Shown piece after piece: positions 37,654 to 46,404 of a stretch of 64,000 bases of DNA; the stretch's first letter is position 1; every line of letters begins with the position of its first letter. The DNA is from Gemmatimonadota bacterium. GTDB taxonomy: Bacteria > Latescibacterota > UBA2968. The position numbers were made by a program, and so were the translations under genes. The stretch is from the NCBI GenBank assembly GCA_002714465.1, contig PAXL01000034.1, positions 111,696 through 175,695 of the forward strand. The letters run 5' to 3'. A model generated the notes under the pieces. That model made no database searches. It had not been told where the DNA came from and worked only from the letters and a program-made list of their open reading frames with translations.

Positions 37654-38379
37654 GTGCAAATGAGCGACGACCCCGACACAGCACCGGTTGTCCTGGTTGC
37701 TGACGACGATGAGGATTTTCTAGCGTTTCTGGCCACGCGCCTCAGCCGCGAGCCTTGGGATCTGCGCAAAGCCAGTGATGGACAGGAAGCGCTCGATATC
37801 CTGCTAACAAAGGAGATCGACGTCGCTGTTCTAGACCTGAAGATGCCAAAGCTCGACGCTCTGAACATCCTGAAAAGCGTCAGCCGCGAGGGTATCCAAA
37901 CGGATATCATCGTGGTGACAGGTTACGCAACAGTCGAATCCGCGGTCTTAGCGATGCGCAGGGGTGCACACAACTTCCTTAAGAAGCCATTAAAGACCGA
38001 AGAACTACTGACGATCATCCGTCGTTTGCTCGACGCGCGCTACCCATCTACAAGGACGCTCGCCCAACGGCTTGAGGCGTATGTCAAGGATCACGCCTAC
38101 GATTCGGGCCTCCGGATAGACGACCTGTGCAACCACTTCAGCATCTCGCCCCGATACGTCTCGAAGCTATTCCGAGAGAACCTAGGCACGTCTTTCAAAC
38201 GCATCGTTGCAGGGCATCGGGTCGAACGGGCAAAACAGCTGATCCGAACGGGTGACGAACCCCTCTACTCGGTGGCCGACAAATGCGGCTTCCGCAACTA
38301 TCGGCAGCTCACATCGACGTTCAAGAATGTCGAAGGCATGCTGCCGAGGACATACAGAGAAGTCTGCGAGAAAACTTGA
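37654..38379 (+). CDS. response regulator with AraC-type DNA-binding domain
   Basis: 241 residues from GTG (an ATG two codons later is equally possible). Residues 10-125 are a receiver domain: VVLVADDDEDFLAFL (acidic pair), VAVLDLKMPKLDALN (phospho-acceptor Asp), VTGYATVESAVLAM (Thr switch) and FLKKPL (conserved Lys). Residues 140-241 hold the two helix-turn-helices of an AraC/XylS domain: LRIDDLCNHFSISPRYVSKL and DEPLYSVADKCGFRNYRQLT. No sensor kinase is adjacent, so it is an orphan here. Confidence 0.93.
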   Translation: MQMSDDPDTAPVVLVADDDEDFLAFLATRLSREPWDLRKASDGQEALDILLTKEIDVAVLDLKMPKLDALNILKSVSREGIQTDIIVVTGYATVESAVLAMRRGAHNFLKKPLKTEELLTIIRRLLDARYPSTRTLAQRLEAYVKDHAYDSGLRIDDLCNHFSISPRYVSKLFRENLGTSFKRIVAGHRVERAKQLIRTGDEPLYSVADKCGFRNYRQLTSTFKNVEGMLPRTYREVCEKT

Positions 38380-38905
38380 TTGCCCAGTCAACCCGTAGAT
38401 CGATCGCGGGGCGAGCACCGGCCGGGCTTCACCTCTTTCCTGTTTCTGATGCGAGGAACCCCGGCGTTCTTTTTTCTAGTAGTAGCATCCGAGCCCAGAG
38501 AGAAAACCGAGATTCCAGCCTCCGGCCTTTCCGAGCCACGGTGTATCGGGTTCTCCTGCCTACTCTGCCAGATCCATCTCTCCCATCTTGCCAACTATAC
38601 CTTCCGCCTAGGTGTCCAGAAAGTTGGACATACTCGCGTCCTCTTCCCATCGCAGCTCGAAGCCCTCCAGTGGGACCAACCACCATTTATTCAAACCCTC
38701 TTTCGTGCTCACATTTTCTAACACTTGCTTGATGGGTGCGTTCAGTTGACGGGTCCGGACCATCACGTGAGGCTGAACAAGACACCCAGCGGCGGCCAGA
38801 AGAGATCCTTCACAGATTATCTCCATATTCCTTCCTCTATTCTTTCTTGGTTCACCATAACTACCTAACTTGTCGGCCTCACATCAACCCTTCGAAAGGG
38901 AAGTT
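38380..38905. other. 525-base gap with a possible SRPBCC remnant
   Basis: No intact gene seen. On the minus strand, 38608-38826 encodes a 72-residue frame listed separately. The rest shows stops in all frames, apart from short plus-strand frames of unlikely composition. Confidence 0.4.
38608..38826 (-). pseudogene. possible truncated SRPBCC/AHSA1-like fragment
   Basis: The middle of this 72-codon frame, VRTRQLNAPIKQVLENVSTK followed by EGLNKWW, follows the opening of SRPBCC/AHSA1 domains (V.R.l.API..VW..lt..EGL.kWW). The chain stops about 25 residues later, far short of the roughly 140 residues of the fold, and no continuation was found in the other frames. I rate it a fragment at best. Confidence 0.3.
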
Positions 38906-39649
38906 ATGGAATCTAGCGGCATCACAACGCCGGACATCGAACGCCCCCCTCAGGACCTGATCGACAAACTCACGGACATCGGGAGTGCAACGGCAAGCGG
39001 CGAGCTCGCCAAGCTGGGTGTTCGCAGCGCTCATATCGCCGGGCCACTCGCTAGGACCGACGGTGCCAGTATCGTAGGGCCGGCCATCACGCTTCAGTTT
39101 CTACCCAAACGGGAAGATCTGTATAAGCCGGGCGAGTACGTCGATCGCGAAAAACAGCTTCACCGACACGCGCTCTACCACACACAGCCGGGCGACGTCG
39201 TAGTTGTTGACGCGAGAGGTGACCTTGAAAGCGGCGTTTTCGGCGACATGATGCTCACTTTCTTCAAGGGACGTGGCGGCGCAGGTGTGATCGTCGATGG
39301 CTGTATCCGGGACTACCCGAAGGTCAAGCACCTGGATCTGCCCCTCTGGACTCGAGGATTCACACCCAACTTCCACACTCAGACCAACATCTGGCCGACT
39401 GGCGTAAACTGCCCAATTGGATGCGGCGGAACACTAATCATTCCGGGAGACATCATCATCGCGGATGATGATGGTGCGGTTGTGGTGCCGATCGACCTCG
39501 CGCCGGAGTTGGCGGAGAAAGCAGGTGAGCACGCCGAGTGGGAGGTCTTCAGCAGGGAGCGTCTCTCGGAGGGTGGCGATCTGCGCAAGTATTACCCTCT
39601 GACCGACGAAGCAAGAATCGAGTACGAGGAATGGAAGAAGCAACAATAG
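38906..39649 (+). CDS. RraA-family protein (HMG/CHA aldolase-like)
   Basis: 247 residues from the ATG at 38906 (GGGAAG upstream); twelve earlier codons are unlikely. The RraA/MenG fold is shown by LIDKLTDIGSATASGELAKL, IVGPAITLQFLP, QPGDVVVVDARGD, the SGVFGDMMLTFFKGRGGAGV loop, and VIVDGCIRDYP with the conserved GxxRD. GDIIIADDDGAVVVP is the usual C-terminal block. Members outside enterobacteria are usually aldolases or decarboxylases of oxo-acids. It heads a three-gene plus-strand set with a lyase-like protein and a dehydrogenase. Confidence 0.9.
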   Translation: MESSGITTPDIERPPQDLIDKLTDIGSATASGELAKLGVRSAHIAGPLARTDGASIVGPAITLQFLPKREDLYKPGEYVDREKQLHRHALYHTQPGDVVVVDARGDLESGVFGDMMLTFFKGRGGAGVIVDGCIRDYPKVKHLDLPLWTRGFTPNFHTQTNIWPTGVNCPIGCGGTLIIPGDIIIADDDGAVVVPIDLAPELAEKAGEHAEWEVFSRERLSEGGDLRKYYPLTDEARIEYEEWKKQQ

Positions 39650-39659
39650 GGGCCCGATT

Positions 39660-41339
39660 GTGACACCGCAGCCAATCTCCTACGAATCGTTGATCTCGCT
39701 CCTGGACGAGCAGATCGAGGACCTCCTTCCCAGACAGATTACGGACACCTCCCATCCTGAGAAAGGCGGTTTCGTCTCGCCGCAGGAGGGCATGGCAGGA
39801 GGGGCACAACTGGGTTGCGTCCAGTCTCTCGCATACGGCTGGTTGTGCGACAGCTCGAACTACCACGGCTCTCAAGAGATTCTCGACCGCCTGATCCTTG
39901 CTGCGGGATTCCTCCGGTCCGTGCGGCGACCATCGGGGCGCTACGATCTGATCACGACCAACTGGGATTGCGGCCCATATACGGGATTCGTTATTCAGGC
40001 TGCTGCAACCTTTGTCGGGGCCGCCCGCAGGACGACGCTGTCCGGTGCATCCGACATCGAAGAACACTGGGGGGAGGTTATCCGATCGGCAGCTCACGGG
40101 ATGGCAACCGGCGGGTTCCACACCCCCAACCATCGCTGGGTCCTTACGTCGGCGTTGGCGCAATCTCAGTCGCTTTATCCCGACCTCGACCTCGGCAATA
40201 CTATCGACGCATACCTTGCCGAAACGATCGACATCAATCCGGATGGTGAGTATACCGAGCGAAGTACCGCGGTCTACAATGCCATCTGTAATCGGTCCTT
40301 ACGGCTTACAGCGGAGCACCACGATCGCGCCGACCTTCTCGATGCCGTACGGCGCAACCTCGATGCATCTTACCATCTGCTTCACTCTGACGGCACGGTC
40401 GTCACAAGCTTGTCGAACCGGCAGGATCAGGGTCAGCGTGTCGTTCCAGTCGGAATGATCGACAGCTACTATACGTTGGCCCGCCTCGATGGAAACGGTT
40501 TCTACGCTTCGATCGCTGACTGGCTCGCGTCGTTCCGACGCGAAGCTCGTTGGGCGCTCGAACCCTTCATCGCACACCCGGAGTGGCGTGAGGACAACCT
40601 AGAAAGGGCTCCCCTGCCAACAAGCTATTCCCATTGGATGCCCGTCTCCGGTGTTTGGCGCGTCAGGAGACACAATACGAGCGTCACGATCGCCAAGGGA
40701 ATTTCCACACCGGTCAGCGTCAGGCGAGGAGAGATCGAAGTAGGAATCAAGGTCTGCGCCACCTACTTCGCTCGCGCACAGTTCAAAGCAGACAGACTGG
40801 AAGAGACAACCAACGGAGCACGTCTCGTGTACGAGGGTGGGAGACACAAGCCACCGGGCTACTACCATCCCGTGAACCGGGAGGTCACCATGGAGGACTA
40901 CTCGGCCGTAATGCTTGAGCGAGACTTCACGGCCTACGCCCGTCTCGAGATGACACTCGATGTCGAGGAGGTCGGCAACAGGTTCGATCTCCGCCTTCGA
41001 ACCAGCGAGCCCTTCGACAACATCCCTCTGGAGATCCTCTTCGTACTCAGTCCCGGAGGCACGCTCCATTCAGACAGTCTGGTCGCGGAGGGTATCGCGG
41101 GGCAGACCGCATTTCTAAGTGATGGGTTCGCAACCTATCACATCGGAAACGATGCCATCTCCTTCGGGCCAGGATCGAACCGACACCGAATGCGAGACAT
41201 GCGTGGCAGTGAGCCCGAACCCACCGCGTTCCGCGTGCTCACGACTTACCGGAGCCCTGTTGACCAGACGATACAGGTGCGTGCCGGCACATGGTCGGAG
41301 GCCACGGAGTCGATTTGTTACGATGGGAGCAACGAATGA
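39660..41339 (+). CDS. unassigned (alpha/alpha)-toroid protein, heparinase/lyase-like
   Basis: 559 residues from a GTG ten bases after the RraA-like gene. No signal peptide. The N-terminal 300 residues look helical with aromatic and His motifs (GGFHTPNHRWVLTSALAQ, DGEYTERSTAVYNAI, MIDSYYTLARLDG); the C-terminal 250 are beta-rich (SVRRGEIEVGIKVCATYFAR, ARLEMTLDVEEVG). This two-part plan and the HxPNHRW / DGEYxERS..YN signatures recall heparinase II/III-like and related polysaccharide lyases. I infer a glycan- or uronate-acting enzyme, but not a specific family. Its stop overlaps the start of the following dehydrogenase (ATGA). Confidence 0.55.
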   Translation: MTPQPISYESLISLLDEQIEDLLPRQITDTSHPEKGGFVSPQEGMAGGAQLGCVQSLAYGWLCDSSNYHGSQEILDRLILAAGFLRSVRRPSGRYDLITTNWDCGPYTGFVIQAAATFVGAARRTTLSGASDIEEHWGEVIRSAAHGMATGGFHTPNHRWVLTSALAQSQSLYPDLDLGNTIDAYLAETIDINPDGEYTERSTAVYNAICNRSLRLTAEHHDRADLLDAVRRNLDASYHLLHSDGTVVTSLSNRQDQGQRVVPVGMIDSYYTLARLDGNGFYASIADWLASFRREARWALEPFIAHPEWREDNLERAPLPTSYSHWMPVSGVWRVRRHNTSVTIAKGISTPVSVRRGEIEVGIKVCATYFARAQFKADRLEETTNGARLVYEGGRHKPPGYYHPVNREVTMEDYSAVMLERDFTAYARLEMTLDVEEVGNRFDLRLRTSEPFDNIPLEILFVLSPGGTLHSDSLVAEGIAGQTAFLSDGFATYHIGNDAISFGPGSNRHRMRDMRGSEPEPTAFRVLTTYRSPVDQTIQVRAGTWSEATESICYDGSNE

Positions 41340-42364
41340 AGGCCATCATGCTGTCCGAACCTAGGCAGATCGGAGTGGTCGACCTGCCAGACGAGCAACC
41401 CGGCCCCGGCGAAGTAACACTTCGGATCGAATCCTGCTCCGTCTGTGGATCCGACTTGGAGGGTTTTCACGGAATCCATCCCAAGATGACCTTCCCACGC
41501 GTGATGGGTCACGAAGTCGGCAGCGTGGTCAAGGCGGTCGGCGATGGCGTCGGCCTGAGTGTCGGTGATCGGGTCGCTGGGACAGGTCGCAAAGCCTGCC
41601 GATCCTGCGAGCCCTGTCGAAACGGCCGACCGGCCGAGTGCGCCAATCCGGGTGGACCCGGATTTACCGCACACGGCGCCTACGCCGAATCGATGACGGT
41701 CATCGCGACAGAATTGGTGCCGATCCCCGAGAACCTCTCCTTCGACGAAGCCGCGGTCGCCCAGCCGGCGGCAATCGCCTACCACGCCGTCGTCGGCAGG
41801 GCCGCGATAAAGGAAGGCGAAACAGTCTTGATCCAGGGCTGCGGACCGATCGGTCTTTCGGCCATGATGCTGGCCAAGCTGCAGGGCGCCCGCGTCATCT
41901 CGACGGACATCGTGGACTACCGTGTCCAGAAAGCCAGAGAGCTCGGAGCGGAACTGGCGCTCAACTCCAGCAAGGAGGACGTCTTTGCCCCCATCCGGGA
42001 CATGACCTCAGGGCAGGGTGTCGACAAGGTCATCGAGTGCGTCGGAGCGGATCAGGACGAGACGATTCCACAGGCAGTGGAGGCGGTTCGGTCATCAGGC
42101 CTGGTCGTTGTCGTTGGTTCTTTTGCCTCCAACCGAGCGACGGTTCCGATCATCGACTTCAAATTCAGTGAAAAATCACTTATCGGCTCTCAGGGGATGC
42201 CAGAAGGATACGGACCTATTTTCGAGCTTATGTCCTTCGGCAAGCTGGATGTCAACCGGCTCATCTCGCACCGCATCCCGCTAGATCAGGCACCGCACGC
42301 CCTCAGCCTGATGGATCGCAAAGACGAAGATGTCCTCAAGGTCGTTCTCAAGCCTCAGACTTGA
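41336..42364 (+). CDS. zinc-dependent medium-chain dehydrogenase
   Basis: 342 residues from the ATG overlapping the preceding stop. Catalytic-zinc residues are in SCSVCGSDLEGFHG and MGHEVG; the structural-zinc cysteines are in CRSCEPCRNGRPAEC. The nucleotide-binding fold has GCGPIGLSAMMLAKLQGARV. It resembles sorbitol, threonine and galactitol-type dehydrogenases that oxidise a secondary alcohol of a sugar or sugar acid with NAD(P)+. Coupled to the lyase-like gene and RraA-like gene, it would suit a sugar-acid pathway ending in an aldol cleavage (inference). Confidence 0.93.
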   Translation: MKAIMLSEPRQIGVVDLPDEQPGPGEVTLRIESCSVCGSDLEGFHGIHPKMTFPRVMGHEVGSVVKAVGDGVGLSVGDRVAGTGRKACRSCEPCRNGRPAECANPGGPGFTAHGAYAESMTVIATELVPIPENLSFDEAAVAQPAAIAYHAVVGRAAIKEGETVLIQGCGPIGLSAMMLAKLQGARVISTDIVDYRVQKARELGAELALNSSKEDVFAPIRDMTSGQGVDKVIECVGADQDETIPQAVEAVRSSGLVVVVGSFASNRATVPIIDFKFSEKSLIGSQGMPEGYGPIFELMSFGKLDVNRLISHRIPLDQAPHALSLMDRKDEDVLKVVLKPQT

Positions 42365-42719
42365 CCCGAGCTCGGCAGATCTTGTGCAAATCGACAGCAT
42401 TTTATCCGCACGAACTCTTAACAAGATATTCCTTGTAGACATTACTCTGGGGCCAACTCGTATGTGCCGCTCCTCAGGGCAGCCGTTGCCCCTTAGACGG
42501 GCACGTAGAAACCACTCAGCATGCAGTGGAGGATCTCGACAGTTCACCTATGGTGACAGTGTGGCCAGCCGACCGGTTTGGTCCTGCAAAGGCGAAGAGA
42601 ACGCAGAGAGGGCACGAGCAGAAAACTGAGGACATTGCGAGGGTAAAGGATCTTAGAGGGACGACTCGGCGTTCCGTGTTCGCGAGGCCGATCTGCGCCC
42701 GCTGTGTTGAGTTTCTAAT
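42365..42719. other. 355-base gap without a supported gene
   Basis: Convergent gap between the dehydrogenase and the hydroxylase. Nothing convincing in six frames. Around 42590-42620 there is an 'agaacgcagagagggca' stretch like the short dispersed repeats seen near 23.6 kb. Confidence 0.4.
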
Positions 42720-43772
42720 TCAGATTACGGCAGGGGCGTCACCCGCCTCTTTCGGCAGGCGTCGTTGCTTGCGCATTTCCTGATACGACTCGGACGAGCC
42801 GTCGTGCAACGTCCCGAACCAGCGATCAAGCGGTACGGTCACTGTCCCATAATTGCACTCGAAATAGCGGTGATGCAGGTAGTGGAAGAAAGTATCGATG
42901 CTGATACCCTCACTGTCATCCTTCAGCACTAGTCGATCGAAGCCGGTGTGACCGAGAGCAGGATTCAGCGCTGGACGCTGCATCACGTAGAGCATGTGGA
43001 TTGGGTGTGACGGGATCACGAAGAAGATGATCCAGCGCGTGAAATAGATCAGGTGCTCAATCGGGTGCATCGACAGACCCGACCAGGGACCCACATTCGT
43101 GTTCTTGTGGTGCAGGTAGTGTGCGTTGTCGTAGAGCCAGCGCCAGTGTGAGATCCGGTGAACGAGATAGAAGTGCAGGTCTTGCCAAAACGGCAGCACA
43201 AAGGCGAGCACTATGAAGTAGACCGGGTTCTCCGCGAACGTAATCATCGGGGCCCAGCCATTCCCATAGGCCCACAGCATGAAGACTTCGTAGATCGTCC
43301 AGATCGTCGCTCCGCTCGCCATCGACCAGAACACGTTGTCCCAGACTTGGTCCTTGAACAGGAAAGCTCTGCTGTTTGCGCTCGGCCAGCGCGAATTGTA
43401 TTTGAAGCGTGTGCCCTGGACTCTTCGCCAATAGAGGATCCCGTGCAGTGTTGCCCCTACGATTGCAAGCATCACGTAGTTGCGGACGAACATTGGCCAG
43501 ATCCAGTCAAAGCTCAGCTGACTGAACGTCGCGATGTCACTTGCACCGGGCTGGATATAGTTCCAGGTCACATACCCCAAACCATAGTAGAGCACCGCGC
43601 CAAAGGGCCAAAGGAATCCCGGGAAACCAAGGAAAAATTTGGCCAGCCTGCGGGGCTGAATCGGCCACGCGAACGGCATCGCCTTCCCCAAAATCCGCGG
43701 CGTCCACTCACCTTTGGGATCCCTTGTCTCGTTGCCGTCGTCTAAGCTTTTCTTTTCTTTTATAGTCGCCAT
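42720..43772 (-). CDS. fatty acid hydroxylase / sterol desaturase superfamily membrane enzyme
   Basis: 350 residues with several hydrophobic segments (FFLGFPGFLWPFGAVLYYGL, FVRNYVMLAIVGATLHGI, FIVLAFVLPFWQDLHFYL). The diiron histidine boxes are present: HFYLVHRISH (HxxxH-type), HYLHHKNTNVGPW and FHYLHHRYFECNYG. Such enzymes insert oxygen or a double bond into lipids using O2. GHTGFDRLVLKD and the HP-x(2)-H run (MHPIEHLIYFT) fit the superfamily. The lipid substrate is unknown. Divergent from the pseudogene that follows. Confidence 0.92.
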   Translation of the reverse strand: MATIKEKKSLDDGNETRDPKGEWTPRILGKAMPFAWPIQPRRLAKFFLGFPGFLWPFGAVLYYGLGYVTWNYIQPGASDIATFSQLSFDWIWPMFVRNYVMLAIVGATLHGILYWRRVQGTRFKYNSRWPSANSRAFLFKDQVWDNVFWSMASGATIWTIYEVFMLWAYGNGWAPMITFAENPVYFIVLAFVLPFWQDLHFYLVHRISHWRWLYDNAHYLHHKNTNVGPWSGLSMHPIEHLIYFTRWIIFFVIPSHPIHMLYVMQRPALNPALGHTGFDRLVLKDDSEGISIDTFFHYLHHRYFECNYGTVTVPLDRWFGTLHDGSSESYQEMRKQRRLPKEAGDAPAVI

Positions 43773-44047
43773 ATGTCGACTAGGCTAAGTAAGCTCGCCC
43801 TCGTCGTCAAGCGAGAAGGCAGGCGTTTATTCACAACATTATGGCTATCGGTCCAAGAGACCTCTCTAACGTTTATGCCGTAGAAACCATCGGCTGCGAT
43901 TAAGCACTGCCACCTTCTACTCAGGATAGACAACCTGACAGCTTAAGCGTTGCGCATAGTTGCGCTACTTTAACATTCTGCACTGATGCAGTATCACAAT
44001 CCTGAGCAGATACGACACTTCCATCGCGGGCCTTGGGGGCTGACACT

Positions 44048-44552
44048 TTGGCTACAGGTCAATACACCATCTGGAAGACAACCGAAGCCGACATACCCGA
44101 CCTCGAGACCATCACGGGTCGGAACGAGGCGTCCCAGCAAAGGTGGACGGTCATACCACCCCGAGAATTGTATGATGATCGTCGAGACGGAGGGTAAGAC
44201 GAGTGGAAGTGTCTATGCGGTTCTTAAACGACCACCTCTATGGAAGAAGGAGATGGTCCTGCCATTTCCGTAGCTGGTCTCGCTAATTGTGAAAAAGGAA
44301 TACCGAAACCAAGGTGCCGGGACTTTTCTGATTCGCGCGGTGGAAAAAGAGGTGCGTTCCAGGGGTCACGGCAGGATACATCTTGGCGTTGACCCTTTAG
44401 AAAACCCGGGTGCAAAGCGACTCTAAGAAAGACTGGGCTATAAAGACCTGTCCCCCGAACTCTACCGATCGAGCTATACCATCCCAACCAAAGACGGCAG
44501 CAAGCGAAAGATCAGCGAATGGCTGGTTGCCGTGGTAAAGGAGTTGGGTTAG
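44048..44552 (+). pseudogene. decayed GNAT-family N-acetyltransferase gene
   Basis: Starting at a TTG (44048) the frame reads TGQYTIWKTTEADIPDLE and RNEASQQRWT. After a frameshift it continues SYHPENCMMIVETEGKTSGS, VYAVLKRPPLWKKEM, TAG, then LVSLIVKKEYRNQGAGTFLI, RAVEKEVRSRGHG, IHLGVDPLENPGAKRL, TAA, ERLGYKDLSPELY, ending at a TAG at 44552. The block VKKEYRNQGAGTFLI is the acetyl-CoA-binding motif A (RxxGxG/A), and NPGAKRL.ERLGY is motif B. One frameshift and two stops show loss of function. Intact, it would have been about 165 residues. Confidence 0.85.
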
Positions 44553-44578
44553 GAAGACCATTTATGAAAGGAGCAAAC

Positions 44579-45196
44579 TTGAGCGATTCAGTTTATTATC
44601 CGTGGGCGAATATCACGACACGAAACGGCATTCAGGGGGATTTAGTCATCTCCGCTCTACAGAAATCGATACGCAGGGGGCTGACGGAGAAGGCCGTCAC
44701 CTTCGCATACGAGATGTATATCACGAGCGAGCAATTCGAGGACAAGCTTTGGCGACGCCTTCAGGCCATCTCCGTCGAGGATGTCGGCTTTGGAGACTTG
44801 AGCGCGCCCGTCCTTATCAACACTCTCAACCTAATGCGCCAGAATTTCCCATACGCTGACGGCGATCGCCCTCTCTTCTTCGTTCATGCGATCCGATACC
44901 TGTCGACGGCCAAGAAAGATCGGACTAGCGACAACCTGAAGAACATCGTCAAGTTCGAGTCTGCCCACGGTCGCGTCCCAGAAGTACCCGACTTCGCGCT
45001 CGATAAGCACACGGAACAGGGACGCGCCATGGGACGCGACCTGAAACACTTCCTAGAGGAAGGCAGTCGGCTCGAGAACGAGATACCCGTCGAAGAGAAC
45101 TACCGATCACGGCTGCTCGACCTGATTGACAGTATCGAGAAGGAGGAAGTGAAGCCGGTCTCGAACGCCTTCACTTACGACGGATGGCAGGCCTAG
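44579..45196 (+). CDS. free-standing RarA/MgsA C-terminal-domain-like protein
   Basis: 205 residues from a TTG with an ideal AAAGGAG five bases upstream; an ATG five codons earlier is possible. LVISALQKSIRRGLTEKAVTF, YITSEQFEDKLWRRLQAISV and EDVGFGD match the tetramerisation and C-terminal region of RarA/MgsA/WRNIP1 (SAlhKSIRgsdpdAAlyw ... iARRLvi.AsEDIG.Ad). The AAA+ ATPase domain (Walker A and B) is wholly missing, and the sequence upstream is a GNAT remnant, so this is not simple truncation. I recognise the domain but not the function. Confidence 0.65.
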   Translation: MSDSVYYPWANITTRNGIQGDLVISALQKSIRRGLTEKAVTFAYEMYITSEQFEDKLWRRLQAISVEDVGFGDLSAPVLINTLNLMRQNFPYADGDRPLFFVHAIRYLSTAKKDRTSDNLKNIVKFESAHGRVPEVPDFALDKHTEQGRAMGRDLKHFLEEGSRLENEIPVEENYRSRLLDLIDSIEKEEVKPVSNAFTYDGWQA

Positions 45197-45321
45197 AGCG
45201 CCACTAACGAGAGCAGCCTGCTCTCCAAAACCCGAGTGTTTCTTAAAGAATCTGTACCGCGGCTGTGTGTCTGCTGCAAGCTCAGCCGCCTAAGGGCCAA
45301 CCTTCAGTCTGGAGGAGTCAG

Positions 45322-46383
45322 ATGAGCAGCGAACGGAATCCCGTTACCAACCGAAGTGCTTGGCGTCCTGATGAGATGGACACTGACCAATCTTGGTCGT
45401 TTACCCTCGACGAGGCGCACCTTCAAGATCTTGAGAAAGCACTCGAAGGCGTACGGAATAAACCCTTCGAGCGGATCACACGTGAAGACTTTCCACTGCC
45501 ATCGATGTCTGGTCTCCTTCAGGATCTCTTGACCGAAGTCCGCGACGGTCGCGGCTTTGTCAGGTTGAGCGGAATACCGACGGAGTTCGACTATCCGGAT
45601 ATCGAGCGCCTCTATTGGGGCATGTGTACGCATCTTGGAACGGGCATCACACAGAACAGTGAGACGGGTCTGATCCATTACATCACGGATGGTGAACTGG
45701 CTCCGAAGGACGGGGCTCGCATCCTCGGCAAGCCCAGACCGTCGAAGCTGCACGTTGATCTGACGGATGTTGTCGGGCTTTTCTGCGTAAAGCAGGCACC
45801 TGACAACCCGCTCAGCCTCGTGGCCAGCTCGATGACGGTCTACAATGAAATACTCGCTCGACATCCGGATTACATCGAAAGGCTCGAGCGAGGCTATCAC
45901 TGGAACCGAAAGGGACCTCACGGCAGCGAGAAATCCCATTCAGAATTCCGAATCCCGGCCTGGAGTAAATCGGATAGTGTCGTTTCGTGTCGCTTTCACG
46001 CAGGCTGGATTCACGGCGGTCAAAATGCGGCAGGGCTTGAAATGTCGGATCAGGATGCGGAGATCTTCGCATTCATCGACGAGGTGTCAGTCGAAAACGC
46101 CTTCGCCTTCCAGTTGGGGCCTGGCGACGTCGGCTTCTGGAACAATTACACGACCTTCCACGGACGACAGGGATTTGCCGAGACGAATGACGAGTCACAG
46201 AAGCGGGTGCTCCTGCGCGTCTGGCTAGACCTTGATAGCATTCGTCCGTTTGCCGACGAAGGTCGCGTCAGATACGGCGCCATCCGCCACGGACAGCTTG
46301 GATGGACCGCAGAAGAGGTCCTGAGCGGTAGAAACCTGTCTCCACACAACCGCCACACCAACGGCGTCCCCGTAGCCGGATAG
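45322..46383 (+). CDS. TauD/TfdA-type Fe(II)/2-oxoglutarate dioxygenase
   Basis: 353 residues from the ATG at 45322 (GGAGG then six bases). The Fe facial triad is seen as His144-x-Asp146 in KLHVDLTDVVG and His280 in YTTFHGRQGF; a downstream Arg-rich RVLLRVWLDL should bind 2-oxoglutarate. RGFVRLSGIP and GTGITQNSETGLIHYITDG are typical of the TauD/gamma-butyrobetaine-like clan. It would hydroxylate or cleave a small organic substrate using O2. It opens a block of dioxygenases on the same strand. Confidence 0.88.
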   Translation: MSSERNPVTNRSAWRPDEMDTDQSWSFTLDEAHLQDLEKALEGVRNKPFERITREDFPLPSMSGLLQDLLTEVRDGRGFVRLSGIPTEFDYPDIERLYWGMCTHLGTGITQNSETGLIHYITDGELAPKDGARILGKPRPSKLHVDLTDVVGLFCVKQAPDNPLSLVASSMTVYNEILARHPDYIERLERGYHWNRKGPHGSEKSHSEFRIPAWSKSDSVVSCRFHAGWIHGGQNAAGLEMSDQDAEIFAFIDEVSVENAFAFQLGPGDVGFWNNYTTFHGRQGFAETNDESQKRVLLRVWLDLDSIRPFADEGRVRYGAIRHGQLGWTAEEVLSGRNLSPHNRHTNGVPVAG

Positions 46384-46404
46384 CCAAGAGATTCTGTAGT
46401 ATAG

